Below, piece by piece: positions 18,150 through 25,575 of a DNA stretch of 44,442 nucleotides. The position numbers were made by a program, and so were the translations under genes. The stretch's first letter is position 1. The number at the start of each line of letters is the position of its first letter. Origin of the DNA: Methylobacterium sp. Lineage in GTDB: Bacteria; Pseudomonadota; Alphaproteobacteria; Rhizobiales; Beijerinckiaceae. The DNA lies in the NCBI RefSeq assembly GCF_028290105.1, contig NZ_JAQGKL010000045.1, forward strand, positions 1 through 44,442, read 5' to 3'. The notes beneath the pieces were generated by a model, which saw only the letters and a program-made list of their open reading frames with translations, was not told the origin of the DNA and did no database searches.

Positions 18150-19043
18150 ATGACCGCCACGCCCCCCGCCGACGCGGCCGGCCTCGCCGCGTTCCTGCCC
18201 GTGCTGGAACGCATCGCCGCCGCGCTGGAGCGCGCCGCCCCCGCCCCGCGCGCCGCCGTCGATCTGACCGCGGCGGATGCCTTCCTGTGGGGCCCGGAGC
18301 GCCGGCTGATCCCGGTGCCGCGCGTCAACCGGGTGGCGATCGGGCTGCTCACCGGCATCGACCGGGCCCGCGACACCCTGGTGGAGAACACGCAGCGCTT
18401 CGCGTCCGGCCTGCCGGCCAACAACGCCCTCCTGTGGGGCGCGCGCGGCATGGGCAAGTCGTCCCTCGTCAAGGCGGCGCATGCCGCGATCAACGCCGCG
18501 CGGGCCCCGGGCACCCTCCCCCTGAAGCTCGTGGAGATCCACCGCGAGGACATCGAGGCGCTGCCCGACCTGATGGCGACGCTCCGGGGCGACGCGCATC
18601 GGTGGATCGTCTTCTGCGACGACCTCTCCTTCGACGGCGACGACACCTCCTACAAGTCCCTGAAGACCGCGCTCGACGGCGGCATCGAGGGGCGGCCCGA
18701 GAACGTGCTGTTCTACGCCACCTCGAACCGGCGCCACCTGCTGGCGCGCGACATGGTGGAGAACGAGCGCTCCACCGCGATCAATCCCGGCGAGGCCGTG
18801 GAGGAGAAGGTCTCGCTCTCCGACCGCTTCGGCCTCTGGCTCGGCTTCCACAAATGCAGCCAGGACGAGTATCTCGCCATGATCCGCGCCTACGTGGAGC
18901 GCCACGGCTTGAGCGCCGACCCGGACCGGGTGCGGGCGGAAGCTCTCGAATGGGCGACCACGCGCGGCTCGCGCTCGGGGCGCACGGCGTTCCAGTTCAT
19001 CCAGGATCTCGCCGGGCGGTTGGGACAGCGGCTGGAGGCGTGA
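18150..19043 (+). CDS. DUF815-family AAA-type ATP-binding protein
   Basis: 297 residues from ATG 18150, preceded by GAGGAG at 7 bases. An N-terminal helical part of about 50 residues leads to an AAA+ core: Walker A GARGMGKSS (97-105), Walker B WIVFCDDLSF, then the sensor strand FYATSNRRHLL and the C-terminal lid. This is the YpjA/DUF815 family, found across bacteria as a single cytoplasmic ATPase whose role is not established. The conserved DDTSYKSLKTALDGG after Walker B is a family signature. It diverges from the yajC operon and ends before a strong bidirectional hairpin, so it stands alone. Confidence 0.88.
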   Translation: MTATPPADAAGLAAFLPVLERIAAALERAAPAPRAAVDLTAADAFLWGPERRLIPVPRVNRVAIGLLTGIDRARDTLVENTQRFASGLPANNALLWGARGMGKSSLVKAAHAAINAARAPGTLPLKLVEIHREDIEALPDLMATLRGDAHRWIVFCDDLSFDGDDTSYKSLKTALDGGIEGRPENVLFYATSNRRHLLARDMVENERSTAINPGEAVEEKVSLSDRFGLWLGFHKCSQDEYLAMIRAYVERHGLSADPDRVRAEALEWATTRGSRSGRTAFQFIQDLAGRLGQRLEA

Positions 19044-19095
19044 GGGCTGCCTCTGCCTGACTGTGTCACCGGCGCCAGCACATGACCAGCGCATG

Positions 19096-19127
19096 AAAAA
19101 GGGCGGAGGTGACACCCTCCGCCCTTT
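19096..19127. terminator. Bidirectional terminator between the DUF815 and DUF3597 genes
   Basis: A 12-base perfect stem (AAAGGGCGGAGG / CCTCCGCCCTTT) with a 6-base loop lies between two convergent genes. On the minus strand it runs into TTTTT (19100-19096), so it is a good terminator for the DUF3597 gene; on the plus strand the T-run is only three. Confidence 0.8.
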
Positions 19128-19169
19128 CCAAAACGCCTCAGCGCCGAGGCGCGGGATGGTGCAAGAACA

Positions 19170-19583
19170 TCAATCCTTCAGGTCGGCCGGCACCTTGCCG
19201 CCGTTCTCTTCGAGCTTCTTGATGACCTGCTTGTGCAGCCAGACGTTCATCGTGGCGGAATCGTTCGTGTCGCCGGTGTAGTGCAGCTCCTCGGCGAGCT
19301 GCTTGCGGGCGGTGAGGCTCGAATCGAGGTCGAGGAGCTTCATCAGGTCGACGATCGAGGTGCGCCAGTTCAGGGTCTGCGAATTCTTCGCGGCCATGCC
19401 GTTCAGCACCTCCTCGACGTCGACCGGGCCGCTGGCCGGGGCGCCGGGGCTGGACGGGGTCGAGGCGGGGGCATCCGAGCCGCCGGCGGAGGTCGAGGCG
19501 GGGGCGTCGGAGGGCTTGGCCTGCGCGTCTCCGCCACCGAAGGGATGGAGGATCTTGCTGACGATGCTGCCGAGGAGGCTCAT
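19170..19583 (-). CDS. DUF3597-domain protein
   Basis: 137 residues from ATG 19583. The N-terminus MSLLGSIVSKILHPFGGG and a proline/alanine/serine-rich linker (about 25-55) are followed by the compact DUF3597 domain: VDVEEVLNGMAAKN, LNWRTSIVDLMKLLDLDSS, and ATMNVWLHKQVIKKLEENGGKVP. The family is small, alpha-helical and common in Alphaproteobacteria, with no established function. There is no signal peptide. An exact EcfG-type promoter lies 53 bases upstream, so it is predicted to belong to the general stress regulon. It is transcribed alone and ends in a strong terminator. Confidence 0.88.
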   Translation of the reverse strand: MSLLGSIVSKILHPFGGGDAQAKPSDAPASTSAGGSDAPASTPSSPGAPASGPVDVEEVLNGMAAKNSQTLNWRTSIVDLMKLLDLDSSLTARKQLAEELHYTGDTNDSATMNVWLHKQVIKKLEENGGKVPADLKD

Positions 19584-19913
19584 AACAGGGGTTCCCTCAA
19601 TCTCACGTCGGCGGCCGGTGCCGCGACGGGGTGATAACGGAGTCGGTCCGGCCACGTTCCCGATGCGGGAGCGATGATGCGGCCCGGCCGGGGCGGCGCC
19701 CGCCTCCCCGCGCTCCGACGCTCGAGGAAAAATCGTCTCTCCCGGGCAGCCTGCAAGGACGAAAGCGCCAAACATCCGGCGGGGATCACGGGGACGCGAG
19801 CGCATTCTTGCGCCGCGGTCCCGTGCATGCGACTGCGCGGGGCATCCGTCCCCGAGCCGTGTCGCTCCGGCTCGGTGCCGACGCCGCCTCCACGACCCTT
19901 TCGGAAGCCCCCG
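19584..19913. other. 330-bp divergent intergenic region
   Basis: It contains the EcfG-type promoter of the DUF3597 gene at 19636-19660. The remaining part, up to the binding-protein ATG at 19914, shows only weak GC hairpins and no recognisable gene. The frame of the binding protein stays open here but lacks family features before the signal peptide. Confidence 0.6.
19636..19660 (-). promoter_or_regulatory. EcfG-type general stress promoter of the DUF3597 gene
   Basis: On the minus strand GGAAC (19660-19656), 16 bases, CGTT (19639-19636), 53 bases before ATG 19583. It is an exact consensus match with the same spacing as the Mn-catalase promoter at 12496-12520. Confidence 0.72.
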
Positions 19914-20939
19914 ATGCGCCTCAGCCTCCTCGCGACCGCCCTCGCCGCCTTCACGGGCCTCCTCGCCGCCGGTCCGGCGGCGGCGCAGAACGCCGCTCCG
20001 GTGCCCGTGCGCATCGGCGTCATCCCGGTGATCGGCGCGGCCCCGATCTTCGTGGCCAACGGCGAGGGCTGGCTCAAGGAGGCGGGTCTCGCCCCCAGCT
20101 TCACCACGTTCGAGTCCGGCCCGAACATGATCCAGGCGCTGGCGTCGGGCACCATCGACGTCTACGTGGCCGGCGTCGCGCCGCTGGCGGTGGCCCGCAC
20201 CAAGGGCATCGACGTGCGGGTGGTGGCCTCCACGGCCATCGAGGAGATGGTCTTCGTGGCGGGGCCCAAGCTCGCCCCCTACTTCGCCGACGGCGCGGAC
20301 AAGTCCCAGGCCTTCGCGCAGTTCCGGGCCAAGGAGGGCAAGGCCGCCCGCCTCGCCACGCAGCCGCCGGGCTCGGTGCCCAACACAACCCTGCAGCATT
20401 GGCTCTGGCAGGTGGCCAAGGCCGACAAGGCCAATGCCGAGGTGGTGCCGATGGGCATCGACGCGACGCAGCAGGCGATGCTGGCCGGCGCCGTCGACGG
20501 CGCCTCGATCCGCGAGCCGGCGCTGACCATCGTCCAGATGCGCAATCCCGGCATCAAGCTGATCGCCACCGGGGGCGAGATGTTCCCCGAGCAGCCCGGC
20601 ACGGTGGTGGGCGTGTTCGGTGCCTTCGCCGACAAGAACCCGGAAGCGGTGACGGGCCTCGTCAAGGCCGTGGTGCGCGCGACCGAACTCCTGAAGAGCG
20701 ACCCGGCCCGCGCGGCCAAGCCCGTGGAGGCGGCGCTGGGCAAGGGCATCACCGACATCGCCACCATCACCAAGGCCATCACCTCGCCCGCCGCCAAGTT
20801 CACCGCCGACCCGCGCCGGATCATCGCGGCCACCAAGGCGATGCAGGCCTACCAAGTCTCCATCGGCACCCTCGACAAGGACGTGCCCCTCGATGGCCTG
20901 TTCGACGCCTCGTACTACGAGAAGGCCACCGCGCGCTGA
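19914..20939 (+). CDS. ABC transporter substrate-binding protein, NMT1/TauA/SsuA type, orphan
   Basis: 341 residues from ATG 19914 (GGAAG about 8 bases upstream). A signal peptide spans residues 1-24 (MRLSLLATALAAFTGLLAAG, cleavage near AAAQ). The mature protein has the periplasmic two-lobe fold of nitrate/sulfonate/taurine binding proteins: VRIGVIPVIGAAPIFVANGEGWLKEAG in part, IDVYVAGVAPLAVARTKGIDVRVVAS in part, and DGASIREPALTIV. Such proteins deliver aliphatic sulfonates, nitrate, taurine or pyrimidine precursors to a membrane permease. No permease or ATPase gene is adjacent on either side, so it is an orphan; it may use a transporter encoded elsewhere. The substrate is not determinable from sequence. 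Confidence 0.87.
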   Translation: MRLSLLATALAAFTGLLAAGPAAAQNAAPVPVRIGVIPVIGAAPIFVANGEGWLKEAGLAPSFTTFESGPNMIQALASGTIDVYVAGVAPLAVARTKGIDVRVVASTAIEEMVFVAGPKLAPYFADGADKSQAFAQFRAKEGKAARLATQPPGSVPNTTLQHWLWQVAKADKANAEVVPMGIDATQQAMLAGAVDGASIREPALTIVQMRNPGIKLIATGGEMFPEQPGTVVGVFGAFADKNPEAVTGLVKAVVRATELLKSDPARAAKPVEAALGKGITDIATITKAITSPAAKFTADPRRIIAATKAMQAYQVSIGTLDKDVPLDGLFDASYYEKATAR

Positions 20940-20952
20940 GTCTTGCGATTTC

Positions 20953-20972
20953 GCCGGGCCTTCGGGCCCGGC
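20953..20972. terminator. Hairpin with UUCG tetraloop between convergent genes
   Basis: An 8-base stem GCCGGGCC / GGCCCGGC closed by TTCG, 13 bases after the binding-protein stop and next to the stop of the convergent HerA-like gene. No T-run follows on either side, but the C(UUCG)G loop makes it very stable on the plus-strand transcript. Confidence 0.55.
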
Positions 20973-20973
20973 C

Positions 20974-22548
20974 TTACTCTGCCGCGAACAGCCCCGGCAT
21001 GCCGGACTCCGGAGGCGCGGTCGCCTTCGCCTCGGCCGGGAGCTTGCCCTCGCTCAAGGGGGCCTTCGGGTCGCCGGGCCCGGTCTCGCAGTTGAGGGCC
21101 GGCAGGGCGACGATGCGGTTGCCGCGGTAATCCATGCGGCAGACGATGGTGCCGCGCGTCTCGACATAGGCCAGCAGGCGCTTGGCGCGGCCCGGCGAGC
21201 GGCTGCCGATGGCGCGCGCCAGGGCCTCGTCGCCGGGGCACGGGGCTCCGGCGAGCGCCGCGCGGGCCAGCAACAGGAACAGGCCCTGGACCTCGTCCGG
21301 CAGGGTCGCGGCGACGCCTTGCGCCTCTTCCCAGCGCCCATCCGCCTCGCCGGGGGCGGCATCCGCCTCGTCGCACCCGGCGCGGGCGACGCCGAGGCGG
21401 CGGCGGAAGGCGGGCAGGCTGACGGCCTCGCCGTCGAGGCCGCGCATGCGGCAGCGCACGAGGAAGTCCTGGTAGACCACCGCCACGGGCTGGCCGCCGG
21501 CATCGGGGTCCGCGGCGATGCCGCGCAGGACCGTATCGAGCCCGGCCCGGATCTCCTGCTCGCTCATCGGTTCCGGCGCCTCCACGGGCTCCGGGCGATA
21601 GGCGCTGAGTTCGCGCATCAGGTCGGCGGGCGTGGCGCGGGGCGCGGGTGGCGTGCGGGGGGCCGGCGCCCAGGCGTTGCCCGCTTCGTCGGGCGAGCGG
21701 GTCAGGATGAGGGCGCGCAGGTCCGCGTCCGCGGGCGCGGGCAGCGGCACGAGCTTCGGGGAGCCTGAGCGCGCCGAGGTGGTGACGGGGCCGATGCGCA
21801 GGGCCAGCGGCCGGCGGCTCAGCGCCGGCCCCAGCGCCACGAACTCGCCGCGCGAGAGATCGCGGAAGCGCTCGGCGCCGCGCCGGTCGAGGCCGAGCAG
21901 GTCGGCCGCGCGCGCCATGTCGATGTCGAGGAAGGTGCGGCCCATCAGGAAGTTGGTGGCCTCGGCCGCCACGTTCTTGGCGAGCTTGGCCAGGCGCTGG
22001 GTGGCGATGATGCCGGCCAGACCCCGCTTGCGGCCCCGGCACATCAGGTTGGTCATGGCCCCGAGGGAGGCTTTTCGCGCTTCGTCCGAGACGTCCCCGG
22101 CGGCGGCGGGTGCGAAGATCTGCGCCTCGTCGACGACGACGAGGGCCGGGTGCCAATGGGTGCGCTCGGCCTCGAACAGTCCGCCGAGGAAGGCGGCCGC
22201 CGCGCGCATCTGCGCCTCCATGTCGAGGCTCTCCAGGGTGAGCACCACCGAGACCCGGTGTGCCCGCACCCGGGCGGCGATGGCCTGGAGATCGGCCTCC
22301 CCGTGTGCGCCGTCCACCACCACGTGGCCGTAGGCCTCCGCCAGGGTGACGAAATCGCCCTCGGGGTCGATCACGACCTGCTGCACCGCGCCGGCACTCT
22401 GCTCCAGGAGGCGCCGCAGCAGGTGCGACTTGCCCGAACCCGAATTGCCCTGGACCAGGAGACGCGTCGCCAGGAGCTCCTCGAGGTCGAGGCGCGCGGG
22501 CTCCGCCCCCGGCCCCATGCTCAGACCCATCTCGATGCCGACCGTCAT
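20974..22548 (-). CDS. HerA-like (FtsK/HerA superfamily, DUF87) ATP-binding protein
   Basis: 524 residues. The N-terminal part is the HerA central ATPase: an RLLVQGNSGSGKSHLLRR Walker A (G34-S41), VVIDPEGDFVTLAEAY (the family's D-P-x-G-E/D), Walker B ALVVVDEAQIFAP near residue 140, and GIIATQRLAKLAKNV, with the ATQR sensor motif. Related proteins are hexameric DNA pumps that work with NurA nuclease or, in defence and conjugation systems, with other partners. The C-terminal 200 residues are less conserved, proline-rich around 290-330, and probably form a DNA- or partner-binding region. No NurA or other nuclease gene is adjacent, and the flanks are an orphan binding protein and small unknown genes. 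Function is inferred only at the superfamily level. Confidence 0.82.
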   Translation of the reverse strand: MTVGIEMGLSMGPGAEPARLDLEELLATRLLVQGNSGSGKSHLLRRLLEQSAGAVQQVVIDPEGDFVTLAEAYGHVVVDGAHGEADLQAIAARVRAHRVSVVLTLESLDMEAQMRAAAAFLGGLFEAERTHWHPALVVVDEAQIFAPAAAGDVSDEARKASLGAMTNLMCRGRKRGLAGIIATQRLAKLAKNVAAEATNFLMGRTFLDIDMARAADLLGLDRRGAERFRDLSRGEFVALGPALSRRPLALRIGPVTTSARSGSPKLVPLPAPADADLRALILTRSPDEAGNAWAPAPRTPPAPRATPADLMRELSAYRPEPVEAPEPMSEQEIRAGLDTVLRGIAADPDAGGQPVAVVYQDFLVRCRMRGLDGEAVSLPAFRRRLGVARAGCDEADAAPGEADGRWEEAQGVAATLPDEVQGLFLLLARAALAGAPCPGDEALARAIGSRSPGRAKRLLAYVETRGTIVCRMDYRGNRIVALPALNCETGPGDPKAPLSEGKLPAEAKATAPPESGMPGLFAAE

Positions 22549-22947
22549 GCCTGCTCCGGCTCCCGCGCGGGGCTCGTTCCCTCGGCGCTTCCTGGCTCTC
22601 GCACGAAGACCTTAACACGCGCCGCGCCACGAGGGTCCGGCCGGGGCGTCGGGCATCCACAGGCCAGCCGCCGCACCGAACCACCGCAGCGCCCTGCACG
22701 ATGCCGCTTTGTTCACTTCCTGTTCGATCCTACCGCAGATCGCATGGCGCATAATCCTAGGCTTTCCGTCATATGACAAGAGTCCTAGGTTATTGGACCT
22801 ATCGACACGGTCTTCGTTGCGCGTCCTGACTGGCATCGAGAACAAACCATCAACTCATCCACGCCGAGCCTCCGCCATCGGCACTTTGTTGCACGCGACC
22901 CCGCATGGGCCTTGCCGGCCCGGCGGCCTGATCCAGTTAACTTCCCC
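22549..22947. other. 400-bp intergenic region, moderately AT-rich in the middle
   Basis: It separates the divergent HerA-like gene and the small secreted protein gene. 22705-22870 is poorer in GC than the flanks and contains the 34-bp nested dyad described at 22756-22789. No gene with recognisable features was found, nor any clear promoter hexamers. Confidence 0.6.
22756..22789. promoter_or_regulatory. 34-bp nested dyad CCTAGG-N6-GTCATATGAC-N6-CCTAGG
   Basis: The 10-base palindrome GTCATATGAC (22768-22777) stands exactly in the middle between two copies of the palindrome CCTAGG (22756-22761 and 22784-22789), each six bases away. Such spacing symmetry is what a dimer-of-dimers operator would show. 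It is located in a divergent intergenic region but about 160-200 bases from either start codon. Confidence 0.4.
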
Positions 22948-23154
22948 ATGAACCCGATCCTCGTCGTCGCCCTCGTCTGCGCCTCCGCCGTCCAGGCCCC
23001 GGATTGCTCACGCGATACGGCCCTCGACATCATCACCGGCCCCGCCCACACCCTGCAGGAATGCCTGATGCAGGGGCCGGTGCTCGCCGCCAATGCCGGG
23101 CACGGCAACGAGCCGGGCACCTACGTGAAGACGCGCTGCGAACCGCGGCGCTGA
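22948..23154 (+). CDS. Small secreted hypothetical protein
   Basis: 68 residues from ATG 22948. The opening MNPILVVALVCASAVQAPDC looks like a short signal peptide or a membrane anchor, and the mature part contains three cysteines (in PDCSRD, QECLMQ and TRCEPR). The order of short hydrophobic start, C-x-R-D/E-T-A-L, a central C and a terminal C-E resembles small hypothetical proteins I recall from Methylobacterium genomes, but I know no function for them. The next gene starts 20 bases downstream, so the two are likely co-transcribed. Confidence 0.65.
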   Translation: MNPILVVALVCASAVQAPDCSRDTALDIITGPAHTLQECLMQGPVLAANAGHGNEPGTYVKTRCEPRR

Positions 23155-23174
23155 GATACGGACGGAAAGACGTC

Positions 23175-23468
23175 ATGGAGCGGGATGTGTTGGACGAGGT
23201 CACCCCTGAGCGCGCGGTGATGATCCGCCTGCGGGCCCGGCTCGCGGTGGTGGAGCGCGCGGCCTGGTTCGGCCTGGTCCAGGCCATGCGCACGCAGCCC
23301 GCCGAGACGGAGGCCTACCTCACCGCCGAGCGGGCCAAGTGCGCGGAGGGTTTCGGCCAGCGCGGCTGGGCCGCCGACCTGACGGATGCCGAGCGGCGCA
23401 TGCTCGGCGCCGAGGTCGATGCCGGCCTCGCCGGCCTGATCACGGACGCCAAGGCGGAACTCGGCTGA
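23175..23468 (+). CDS. Hypothetical protein
   Basis: 97 residues from ATG 23175, with GGAAAG 6 bases upstream. The protein is alanine-, arginine- and glutamate-rich and looks wholly helical (RLRARLAVVERAAWFGLVQAM and DAERRMLGAEVDAGLAGLIT in part). No signal peptide, membrane segment or known motif is seen. Only 20 bases separate it from the small secreted protein gene before it, so they probably share a transcript. I do not recognise the family. Confidence 0.6.
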   Translation: MERDVLDEVTPERAVMIRLRARLAVVERAAWFGLVQAMRTQPAETEAYLTAERAKCAEGFGQRGWAADLTDAERRMLGAEVDAGLAGLITDAKAELG

Positions 23469-23516
23469 GGCTGGAGCGGAGAACGCCTGAACCGATGGGC
23501 GTTTCTCACGCGACGC

Positions 23517-24563
23517 TCACGCCCCGAACCGCTCCCGCCAGCTCGGCGGCCCCGCGAGTCCCGGCAGCGGGGTCGCGGAAAAGACCCCGATCGCCACGGC
23601 GCGGGCGAGCGTCCGGGCGGCCGCGTCGCCGATGCGAGCCAGGTCGGTGACGGGGTCGGCCAGCGCCACACGGCCGGTGGAGACCGCGAAGACTACGTCG
23701 CCGTCGAGGGGCGTGTGGACCGGGTGGATCGCCCGGGACAGGCCGTCCTGCGCCATCACCGCGAGGCGCCGGGCCTGCGCCTTGGTGAGGGCGGCGTCGG
23801 TGGCGACCACCGCGAGCGTGGTGCTGGCGCCCGCGAGTCCTTTGCCGCCAGCAAGTCCTTTGCCCGGCCCAAGTCCTTTGCTTGGCCAATGAAAGGCGTC
23901 GTCCGGCATCGCGGCGGGCAATCCCAGGCCGCCGAATTCAGGGGGGACCTCGTAGGGCGCGGCCCAGAAATGCGCTCCCTCGCCCACCGTCACCCGGCCG
24001 AAGGCGTTGACCGCCGCCAGCGCCCCGACCCGGACCGGCCGGCCCGCCATGGAGAGGCCCGCGACCTCGGCCGAGGCGGAGCCGATGCCGCCCTTCAGGT
24101 TGGCGGTGGCGGCCCCCGTCCCGGCCCCGACGGAGCCGAGGGCGAAATCCCGCCCCGCCGCGGCGGCCGCGGCGTAGCCGAGGTCGCGATAGGGCGAGAA
24201 CCGGCCCCAGGCCTTGTCGCCGCCGTTGAGGAGATCGAACAGGATCGCGGCGGGCACGATCGGCACCCGCGCGGCGCCGACGGCAAAGCCCCGCCCGGCC
24301 TCGGCGAGGTGGGCGACGACGCCGCCCGCCGCATCGAGGCCGAAGGCCGAGCCGCCCGAGAGCACCAGGGCGTCGATGCGCTCCACCGTGCGCTCGGGGT
24401 CGAGGAGGTCGGTCTCGCGGGTGCCGGGACCGCCGCCGCGGACATCGACCCCCGCCACCACGGGTTCGTCGAAGAGAAGCGCGGTGACGCCGCTGGCGAG
24501 CCGCAGGTCCGTGGCGTGGCCGACCCGGATGCCGGGGAGGTCGGTGATGCGGTTGGTCAGCAT
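23517..24563 (-). CDS. P1-family (DmpA/NylC-type) Ntn-like aminopeptidase
   Basis: 348 residues from ATG 24563. The family is made as a precursor that cleaves itself to expose an N-terminal Ser/Thr nucleophile; members are aminopeptidases or amide hydrolases such as DmpA and 6-aminohexanoate oligomer hydrolase NylC. Conserved blocks are ITDLPGIRVGHATD, VRGGGPGTRETDLL, DALVLSGGSAFGLDAA, and ANLKGGIGSAS. The nucleophile region reads GASTTLAVVATDAAL, making Thr248 the probable catalytic residue; the preceding residue is Ser247, where NylC has Asn. Just before it stand three in-frame copies of a hexapeptide K-G-L-x-x-x (DNA repeat 23836-23881), an oddity in the loop that must be cut. It follows the RarD gene by 57 bases. 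Confidence 0.88.
   Translation of the reverse strand: MLTNRITDLPGIRVGHATDLRLASGVTALLFDEPVVAGVDVRGGGPGTRETDLLDPERTVERIDALVLSGGSAFGLDAAGGVVAHLAEAGRGFAVGAARVPIVPAAILFDLLNGGDKAWGRFSPYRDLGYAAAAAAGRDFALGSVGAGTGAATANLKGGIGSASAEVAGLSMAGRPVRVGALAAVNAFGRVTVGEGAHFWAAPYEVPPEFGGLGLPAAMPDDAFHWPSKGLGPGKGLAGGKGLAGASTTLAVVATDAALTKAQARRLAVMAQDGLSRAIHPVHTPLDGDVVFAVSTGRVALADPVTDLARIGDAAARTLARAVAIGVFSATPLPGLAGPPSWRERFGA
23836..23881 (-). repeat. 18-bp tandem repeat, three copies, inside the P1 peptidase gene
   Basis: AGTCCTTTGC recurs at 23836, 23854 and 23872, exactly 18 bases apart, with diverged bases between. It encodes three K-G-L-x-x-x hexapeptides directly before the self-cleavage site. Being a multiple of three, copy-number changes would preserve the frame. 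Confidence 0.85.
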
Positions 24564-24619
24564 GGCGGCTCTCCCCGGACAGATTGGCAGGCCGCACCGG
24601 GCAGGGGCAAGAATCGCCC

Positions 24620-25477
24620 TCAGCCGGCCCGCGCCTGGCGGGCGGCGCGATAGGCGTCGGCCGCGTAGATCGCCAGCGCCAGCCAGATCAGGCCGAACAG
24701 CACCGCGCGGTGGGGCTCGAGCCGCTCGCCGTACACGAGGGTGCTCAGGGCCAGCAGGCAGGAGGGGGCGAGGTACTGCATCAGCCCGAGCGTCGCCAGG
24801 GTGAGCCGCTCGGCGGCGGCGGCGAACCAGATCAGCGGCAGGGCGGTGGTGACACCGGTCAGCAGGATGAGGCCGGCCCGGACCGGGTCGCCCTGGATCA
24901 CGGCCGGCGCGCCGACGGCGAGGTAGACCAGCGCCACCGGCAGGAGGAGCAGCGTCTCGGCGGCGAACCCCACCATGGCGTCGACGCCCACCACCTTGCG
25001 GGTGAGCCCGTAGAGCGAGAAGCTGCCCGCCAGCGCCAGCGACACCCAGGGCAGGCTGCCGGCCATGGCCACCGCCAGCAGCACGGCGCCGGCCGCCAGC
25101 GCCACCGCCCCGGCCTGGACCGGGCGCAGGCGCTCGCCGAGCACCAGGGCGCCGAGGGCGACGCTCATCAGCGGGTTGATGAAGTAGCCGAGGCTCGCGT
25201 CGAGCATGTGCCCGGACTGCACCGCCTGGAGGTAGAGGAGCCAGTTCACCCCGATCAGCCCCGCCGAGAGGACGAGGAGCCCGTGCCGCCGCACCAGCGG
25301 GAAGGGGTTGCGGATGCGCCGGCGCAGGGCCACGAGCAGGCCGGCCACGAGCAGGCTCGACCAGACGATGCGATGGGCGAGGATGCTGGGCGCCGGCACC
25401 GCATCGAGCAGGCGGAAATGCACCGGGACCACGAGGCCCCAGCTCAGGTAGGCGCAGAGCGCGTAGATCAGACCCAA
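24620..25477 (-). CDS. rarD: RarD-like EamA-family transporter
   Basis: 285 residues, ten hydrophobic segments in two EamA halves. The start MGLIYALCAYLSWGLVVPVHFRLL, the block RIVWSSLLVAGLLV, and the RarD signature SLGYFINPLMSVALGALVLGERL (shown in part) followed by the late LTLATLGLMQYLAPSCLLALS mark the RarD branch of the drug/metabolite exporters. E. coli RarD deletion or overexpression has been linked to chloramphenicol sensitivity, but the substrate is unknown. It lies on the same strand as the P1 peptidase that follows and the hypothetical gene before it. A TATAAG box stands 40 bases upstream without a good -35. Confidence 0.85.
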   Translation of the reverse strand: MGLIYALCAYLSWGLVVPVHFRLLDAVPAPSILAHRIVWSSLLVAGLLVALRRRIRNPFPLVRRHGLLVLSAGLIGVNWLLYLQAVQSGHMLDASLGYFINPLMSVALGALVLGERLRPVQAGAVALAAGAVLLAVAMAGSLPWVSLALAGSFSLYGLTRKVVGVDAMVGFAAETLLLLPVALVYLAVGAPAVIQGDPVRAGLILLTGVTTALPLIWFAAAAERLTLATLGLMQYLAPSCLLALSTLVYGERLEPHRAVLFGLIWLALAIYAADAYRAARQARAG

Positions 25478-25575
25478 TGCCCGCCTCCCCGCGGCCCATG
25501 GGGGACCGGGCGCGGCTTATAGCAGGCGCATCCGAGGATCGCGCGTGCGGGATCGCTCCCGCCGCAGGCGTGCGC

